The position numbers and the translations under genes are program-made. Positions 57,779-64,000 of a stretch of 64,000 nt of DNA are shown one piece after another. The DNA lies in NCBI RefSeq assembly GCF_963678635.1, contig NC_087067.1, positions 28,219,547 through 28,283,546 on the forward strand, in the 5' to 3' direction. The notes below the pieces were generated by a model, which saw only the letters and a list, made by a program, of their open reading frames with translations, made no database searches and was not told the origin of the DNA. The stretch is from Symsagittifera roscoffensis (taxonomy: Eukaryota > Xenacoelomorpha > Acoela > Convolutidae). The number at the start of each line of letters is the position of its first letter. The stretch's first letter is position 1.

Positions 57779-59080
57779 ATGAAATCCGACGACTTGTCGA
57801 GCTGCTCGACTTTTCCGGAAGGCCCCTCATTATACCAACTAGAATCCGACAAACCGGTTTTGACGGAGATAAAAAGCGTGAGAGGGAAAATAAGTGAGGG
57901 AGATTTTGAATCATTGAGGGCGGTTTTGAACCGGAACGTAGACGTTTTTTCAAAACACAAGGCGGATATCGGTTTTTGCAACTTCGTCGAACACGAAATA
58001 GAATTAGAAGAAGGCGTCATTCCTCTTAGGGAAGGCGCAAGGCGAATGACGCCTCATAAATTGGAAGCGTGCCGAGCGGAAATAGAAATGTTACTCGATG
58101 TTGACAAGATAGAACCCTCGAAGTCGCCTTGGGCTTGTGGGGTTGTCATGGCTAAAAAGAAAGGGGGCAGCGTAGGTTTTGTAGCGATTTTCGTTACCTG
58201 AACGCAGTGAAAATGAAAGATGCATACCCGATACCGCGAATAGACGAGAGCCTCTCGAAACTTGGTTACGCCAAGTTCTTCACCACACTGGACTTGAGCT
58301 CTATCTTCTGGCAGGTCGCTCTGCGGAAAAAAGGACAGAGAAAAGATCGGATTTGCATGAGAATTGGGGTTGTACTAGTGGATGAGGCTGCCCTTTGGCT
58401 TGTGCAACGCCACGGCAAGTTTTCACAGACTGATGACTCAGGCTTTGACCAGAGTAACGAAAAAGAACGGGAATCTAGAGATGTGCTAAGTGAATGACGT
58501 GGTCATAGCTACACCCACCTTAGAAGACCACATTGATCGACTCGACGAGGTCTTTGGTTGCAGAAAAAGAGCAGGCTTGAAATGCAAACCATCGAAATGT
58601 GAAATCCTTAGAAATTCAATCAAGTATCTGGGAAATGGTGGACAGGCATGGCCTAAGGCCGGACCCGGAAGCAGTGGAGGCCGTGTTGACAAGGAAGGCC
58701 CCCAGAACGGACACACAACTCATGAGCTTCCTGGGATTTGCCAATTATTACCGTGAGTTCATAAAAGAACACGCAGACAAGGTGTACCTCATGCAGAAAC
58801 TGATGCGCAACAAAGGAAAGAAGTTCGAATGGATCGAAGAAGCTCAAGCTGCCTTCGAGAACATAAAGCGGGAACTGTGCGAAGCGCCGGTACTAGGCAT
58901 GCCTAGAGAGAAGCGTTATCTGGGTTGAAGACGTACTCGATGGACCAGAGTTATATTGGTCGGTGGATAGTCAGGTTAGACGGCTACCACATGATAATCG
59001 AGCACAGGATGCGTGACAAACACCAAAATGCTGGCAGCCTCAGCGAGAAGACTAAGTTTTATGAAAGACTGGAATAGAAG
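57779..59080 (+). pseudogene. Ty3/gypsy reverse transcriptase and RNase H, plus-strand arm
   Basis: Recognisable in order: IEPSKSPWACGVVMAKKKGG, DAYPIPRIDESLSKLG, FFTTLDLSSIFWQV (motif A), a frame-shifted LPFGLCNATASFHRLM (motif B), VNDVVIATPTLEDH (motif C, with N where the first catalytic D is usual and a stop before it), and FLGFANYYREFIKEHADK. RNase H lacks its central catalytic part: REKRY is followed almost at once by LKTYSMDQSYIG. Several frameshifts and stops make it non-functional. Confidence 0.88.
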
Positions 59081-59177
59081 CAAGCCAATCAGGCGGAAAT
59101 CGTGGAGGGTTCTCGTTTCTGAACGAAGAAACTTATGAAGCGCTTTCCTTGAAGCAGCAGAAATATAGAAGGACCAG

Positions 59178-59874
59178 GTGCCTTTGGATCTGTTGCTACG
59201 TTCGAACCTGGTCCAACAGGAACTCTCAAGTATGAACATAAACAGCCTCTCATTGCTGGAAAAAATGGTGCAGGTCACTCCGCAAGTGATGCGGATGCTG
59301 GGTGAATTATTTGAGAGAGAAGTGAATAGAGATGACCCCGAGTGGGCAGCAGTAATGGCATCGGTAACGGTCAGTGTGAAAGTAAACATTAAGCCATCAA
59401 GACGTCAACACAGAGAAAATGAAAGAGATTGTAGGACGATAGTTCACCAACTAGTATCCTCGATACCCAAAAACGTCTTGAAGAGCACATCATGTAAACG
59501 AAAGGAACAGGTGAAAAGGAAACGAAGGAAAACCGTTATCTTTGAGGATCAAGTTTAGAAAGGTAAAGAAGATGAACAAAAACTGGGGCAAGAAAGTTTG
59601 TCCGGGGAGAAGGACGTTGAAGAGGACATTGAAGAGGACTTCCCTTGATGACAACTCGAGGAATTCAGGAATTGACACATACTCAGATAGGAACTCGAGC
59701 ACGGGATTGGAATTGTCAGAGCTAGCGATACACACGTTACTAGTGGAGACTCGAGCAAGAGACCTGGACAGAGAGGTATATCAAGACCCTGACAGCGATC
59801 GCTATCTGGTAGCCAGAGAAACAGTCCTCGACAACGCAGTGGATGATCTAGAAACAATAGTGGTATCGAAATGA
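59178..59874 (+). pseudogene. Pol linker between RNase H and integrase, plus-strand arm
   Basis: LDLLLRSNLVQQELS ... EFEREVNRDDPE-like and SGIDTYSDRNSSTGLELSEL segments, in two frames, matching 61448-60730 on the minus strand. No known domain. Acidic and serine-rich. Confidence 0.7.
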
Positions 59875-60087
59875 TCGATGAGTTTCTTGCCGCAGAAAGA
59901 AGTAGTTAGGACTGATCTTCAACCCTTCAGACAAGAGACAGAGCCATTTGCGAAAATTTGGTGCGTGAAGATGGAAGATGACACGCATCAGCCCGATGAA
60001 AAGAATAGTCAATTGAAGGTCATGAAGACATACTTGAAGGCGAGATACAGACTCTCGGACCTTATATGAGCGCAAAGAAATGACTGC

Positions 60088-60732
60088 ATGACGAGTAATT
60101 TGAAAAGGCGGATCGAAAATGGAGTCCCAGACAAAGGTGACCTGGAGGAAGACAGTTACCTTATTGTGAGACAGTACTTTATGCAAAAAGACGGAAGGTT
60201 ATGTCTGAACAAGGACGGGATCGTGGCTTGTAAGAGAATAGAAGAAGACAAAGTCCTGTACAAATATAACGCGATAGTGTTGCCGCAACTCTATCAGACA
60301 TAATTTTTATTCAGGTCGCATGATCAGATGGGTCATCACGGAATTAACAAAGTCAACCAGAAGATTCTGAAACGCGTTGAGTGGCCTGGAATGAAAAAGG
60401 CATGCGAGAAGTGGGTAACAGCATTTCTGCCATGTCAACAGGTCAAGGATCCAAGGAAATTGCGATTTCCCTTGCAGCCAATCGAGTCATCTGAATTCAT
60501 CGGGGTGGTGCAGATTGACCACCAGAAAATATGTATGACAAACAGCGGCTATAATCAGGTCTTGGTCATGATAGACCACTTCACGAAGTATGCAGATGCC
60601 GCGCCCTGCAGAACTGCCTCAGCAGCAGAGACGTGCGATCATCTAATCAATACGTGGATAGCGAGACATGGTCGTCCGATGACGTTTCAATCGGATAGCG
60701 GAACAGATTTTGTGGGAGAACTTACGAAATAG
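60088..60732 (+). pseudogene. Ty3/gypsy integrase, truncated
   Basis: The HHCC region (MGHHGINKVNQKIL ... WPGMKKACEKWV ... PCQQVKD) has lost one cysteine (AFLPCQQ). The core has the first two catalytic aspartates (VVQIDHQ and FQSDSGTDF), but the sequence breaks at 60730 before the glutamate, where the inverted copy begins. The integrase therefore lies in the spacer between the arms and is present once. Confidence 0.88.
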
Positions 60733-61448
60733 CGATCACTGTCACGGTCTTGATATACCTCTCGGTCCAGGTCTCTTGCTCGAGTCTCCACTAGTAACGT
60801 TTGTATCGCTAGCTCTGACAATTCCAATCCCGTGCTCGAGTTCCTATCTGAGTAGGTGTCAATTCCTGAATTCCTCGAGTTGTCATCAATGGAACAGTCC
60901 TCTTCAATGTCCTCTTCAACGTCCTTCTCCCCGGACAAACTTTCTTGCCCCAGGTTTTGTTCATCTTCTTCACCTTTCTGACCTTGATCCTCAAAGGTAA
61001 CGGTTTTCTTTTGTGTCCCTTTCACCTGTTCTTTTCGTTTAGAAGATGTGCTCGTCAAGACGTTTTTGGGTATCGAGTATACTAGTTGGTGAACTATCGT
61101 CCTACAATTCCTTTCATTTTCCTTGTGTTGACGTCTTGATGGCTTAATGTTTACTTTCTCACTGACTGTTACCGATGCCATAACTGATGCGCACTCGGGG
61201 TCATCTCTAGTCACTTCTCTCTCCAACAATTCACCCAGCATCCGAATCACTTCCGGAGTGACCTGCACCGTTTTTTCCAGCAATGATAGGCTGCTTATGT
61301 TCATACGAGAGAGTTCCAGTTGGACCAGGTTCGAAAGTAGCAACAGATCCAAAAGCACCTGGTCCTTCTTTATTTCTGCTGCCTTTTCCACCGGTAACTC
61401 GGGGTGTCCCGATATTGGATGTCCAGATTTGTCTAACCATCTCATCAA
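60687..61448 (-). pseudogene. Pol linker region, minus-strand arm (open)
   Basis: 253 open codons including LDLLLLSNLVQLELSRM and SGIDTYSDRNSSTGLELSEL, the better preserved copy of the linker. The last dozen codons cross the junction into reversed integrase sequence and are not native. Confidence 0.7.
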
Positions 61449-61474
61449 GGAAAGCGCTTCATAAGTTTCTTTGT

Positions 61475-63032
61475 TCAGAAACGAGAACCCTCCATGATAT
61501 GCGCCTGATTGGCTTGCTTCTGTTCCAGTCTTTCATAAAACTTAGTCTTCTTGCTGAGGCTGTCAGCATTCTGGTGTTTGTCACGCAACCGGTGCGCGAT
61601 TATCATGTGGTAGCCGTCTAACCTGACTATCCACGGACCAATATAGCTCTGGTCCATCGAGTACGTCTTCAACCAGGATAACGCTTCTCTCTAGGCATGC
61701 CTAGCACTGGCGCTTCGCACAGTTCACGCTTTATGTTCTCGAAGGCAGCTTGAGCTTCTTCGTTCCATTCGAATTTCTTTCCTTTGTTCCGCATCCGTTT
61801 CTGCAATGGGTACACCTTGTCTGCGTGTTCTTTTATGAACTCACGGTAATAATTGGCAAATCCCAGGAAGCTCATGAGTTGTGTGTCCGTTCTGCGGGCC
61901 TTCCTTGTCAACACGGCCTCCACTGCTTCCGGGTCCGGCCTTAGGCCATGCCAGTCCATCATTTCCCAGATACTTGATTGAATTTCTAAGGCTTTCACAT
62001 TTCGATGGTTTGCATCTCAAGCCTGCTCTTTTCATGCAACCAGAGACCTCATCGAGTCGATCAATGTGGTCTTCCAAGGTGGGTGTTGCTATGACCACGC
62101 CATTCACGTAACACATCACAAAATTCCCGTACTTCTTCGTTACTGTGTCAAAGCCTGAGCCATCAGTTTTGAAAAGTCGCCGTGGCGTTGCACAAGCCAA
62201 AGGGCAGCCTCTTCCACTGGTACAACCCCAGTTCACATTTTCACTTTTCACTTTTCTCTGTCCTTCTTCCGCAGAGGAACCTGCCAGAAGGCAGAGCTCA
62301 AGTCTAGTGTGGTGAAGAATTTGGCGTCGCCAAGCTTCGAGAGGCTCTCGTTTATTCGCGGTATCGGGTACGCATCTTTTATTTTCACTGTGTTCAGGTA
62401 ACGAAAATCGCAACAAAATTTAAACTGCCCCCTTTCTTTTTGCCCATGAAAACCCCACAAGCCCAAGGCGACTTCGAGGGTTTTATCTTGTCATATTCGA
62501 GTAACATTTCTTTTTCCGCTTGGCACGTTTCCGATTTATGAGGCGTCATTCGTCTTGCGCCTTCCCTATGAGGAATGGCGCCTTCCTCTAATTCTATTTC
62601 GTGTTCGATGAAGTTGCAACAACCAATATCCGCCTTATGTTATGAAAATACGTCCGCGTTCCGATTCAAAGCCGCCCTTAATGATTCAAAATCTCCCTCA
62701 CCTACTTTGCCTCTCAAGCGTTCTATCTCCGGCAAAACCGGTTTGTCGGATTCTAGTTCGTATAACGAGGGGCCTTCCGGAAAATTCGAGCAGCTCGACA
62801 AGCCGTCATCCGTTTCGGATTTCATTGAAAACAGTTTTATAATACATTTAAATTCATCAATTCTCTTTAAAACTTTACCTTTATCGGCATGATTTGGGCT
62901 GTCTTTCACGTTATCTCTCCGCAACCTTTCTGTCTCCTCATAGTCGTTCTTCATCGGCAAAGCGTAAACAAGTTCTTTCCTTGCTGGATTGAAACCGTGG
63001 TGTTCAGTGTGGTCAATAACACACTGGTACAC
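61475..63032 (-). pseudogene. Ty3/gypsy reverse transcriptase and RNase H remnant, minus-strand arm
   Basis: FKFCCDFRYLNTVKIKDAYP, FFTTLDLSSAFWQVPLRKK (motif A), CYVNGVVIATP (motif C changed from YVDD), FLGFANYYREFIKEHADK, then YSMDQSYIGPWIVRLDGYH and HQNADSLSKKTKFYERL from the end of RNase H. The central RNase H part is missing as in the plus arm. The frame changes at about 61998 and 62250-62640. Confidence 0.87.
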
Positions 63033-63283
63033 AACCCGTTTCGTGTTACTGAAAAGCTCCGGCCTTAAATTACCAAGCTTTGACTATTTTTGTTGGGTAT
63101 CAGACAAACCGTTTTACTATCACTTAACGAATTTAAAATTTTTATCCTAAAAATTGCTATTACAGCTTGTCCCGGCTGCAGTTTTACTTTTCTATCTAAA
63201 AAAATTGGCAACTTGTTTTCATCTGTTATTATTCTATTAATTGGTCTCTTAACAAACTTCCGGTCCGGGTTTCTAATTCTTAT

Positions 63284-63973
63284 TTAGCCGTTGTTCAAAT
63301 CAATCATCACATTGAAACTCCTGACGCAATCACGGCGCAAGATGAATTGGTCTGAGTCGACTAAGTTCTCAACCACTAGGAAGCTCATCCAAAGATCGCG
63401 TCCTCCCATGTGAAGGATCGTTATTGGTGTCCTTCCGGCCACGTAGATTGCTCCGCGGTTGGCGGACGCCAAACTGAGGTTCGTTGGAATTAGATCTTCC
63501 CTGATGAAGTCCATTCTTTCCCAAGTTTTTATTGGCATCACGCTTACCACTGCTCCTGTATCCAGTAGTGCTGTTACTCCAATTTTCTTCCCATCGGCGT
63601 GAAGCAGATGTGCAATCACATCTGCCTGGTACCCTATGTGTACTGCATCTTATTCCATCATGGCGTCATGGCCGATTCTACCGACCTTTAGTTCTTCCTG
63701 ATGACCCAAACAGATCTGCCCAATTTGGTCACTATCTGTTGTGACGTAGATCCTAGTGTAGATACTGATACCGTCAACGTTAAACATCACCTGACACGGT
63801 ACATAGACTGCCACGCAGCGCTCGTGGAGTTTCTTTGTTCGAGGACCACTCGTTGTCAACAACGCTCGCACAGGCCCTGACTCAGTGCGTGGCTCTACCT
63901 GTCTCAGATAATCTTCATAAGTATCTGAATGCATCAATGTGAACTCTGAGGGTTCACTTAGTTTTCTGATCAC
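63284..63973 (-). pseudogene. Ty3/gypsy protease region, minus-strand arm
   Basis: MIRKLSEPSEFTLMHSD..., stop TAA at 63652-63650, then VIAHLLHADGKKIGVTALLDTGAVVSVMP, here split over two reading blocks. DTGA is the aspartic-protease active site, and RTPITILHMGG plus DQFILRRDCVRSFNVMIDL complete the domain. It would cleave Gag-Pol. Confidence 0.85.
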
Positions 63974-64000
63974 CTGATCTCTCGCAACTGAAATTTTTGA

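Larger units (their letters stand above)
60730..64000 (-). mobile_element. Inverted second copy of Ty3/gypsy pol (runs off the window)
   Basis: Reverse-complement homologue of 56676-59805, with a 924-bp spacer holding integrase. Order on the minus strand from the right edge: protease, RT, RNase H remnant, linker. It shares with the plus arm the TAA after GHDAMME, the RNase H core deletion and the N in the YVDD position, but keeps the protease active site. Confidence 0.88.

Noticed and set aside
61147-61621. Plus-strand frames at 60710-61621
   Set aside because: Antisense to the inverted pol linker and RNase H remnant.

Overview
The window is AT-rich DNA from an animal, most likely an invertebrate. 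The reasons are GT-AG introns of 0.4-6 kb, a U1 snRNA gene, a SNAPC4 (SNAP190) gene, a PARP gene, and a dense mix of metazoan-type transposons: Helitron-like elements, MITEs, a Penelope-like element, a CR1/L2-like LINE and a Ty3/gypsy element. I cannot place the species more closely from sequence alone.

Layout. 1-5.2 kb: non-coding, built of MITE copies, a tRNA-like SINE piece and a short tandem duplication. 5.3-11.2 kb (minus): a three-exon poly(ADP-ribose) polymerase, PARP2-like, with two N-terminal WWE domains. 12.3-29.8 kb (minus): an eight-exon SNAPC4 gene of about 1509 codons. Its introns hold a complete 2.2 kb Helitron-like element, MITEs and degenerate tandem repeats. 29.9-30.1 kb (minus): a U1 snRNA gene, about 130 bp upstream of the SNAPC4 start codon on the same strand. 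SNAPC4 encodes the DNA-binding subunit of the complex that activates snRNA promoters, so regulator and target gene are neighbours. 30.8-37.6 kb: no host gene seen; a second full Helitron-like element, a second tandem-repeat field, a hAT-like MITE with an 8-bp target duplication, and a 45-bp perfect inverted repeat.

37.6-43.0 kb (minus): a degraded Penelope-like element (reverse transcriptase, then GIY-YIG nuclease, then a hammerhead-ribozyme-like motif). Its RT carries a PHD-type zinc finger between RT motifs B and C. It abuts a degraded LINE (ORF1 with PHD finger, APE-type endonuclease, RT). 43.0-64.0 kb: a Ty3/gypsy complex. Two tandem copies of a very long leader/LTR-like region (about 5 kb) each contain a minisatellite of CCGGAAGGG-type units. 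They are followed by a broken gag-protease-RT-RNase H-integrase set on the plus strand, and then by an inverted second copy of protease-RT-RNase H running off the right edge.

Only PARP, SNAPC4 and U1 look like host genes. The remainder is mobile or repeat-derived DNA, or sequence in which I see nothing. Exon boundaries were set by eye from reading frame, GT-AG sites, phase and family similarity. No database search was run.
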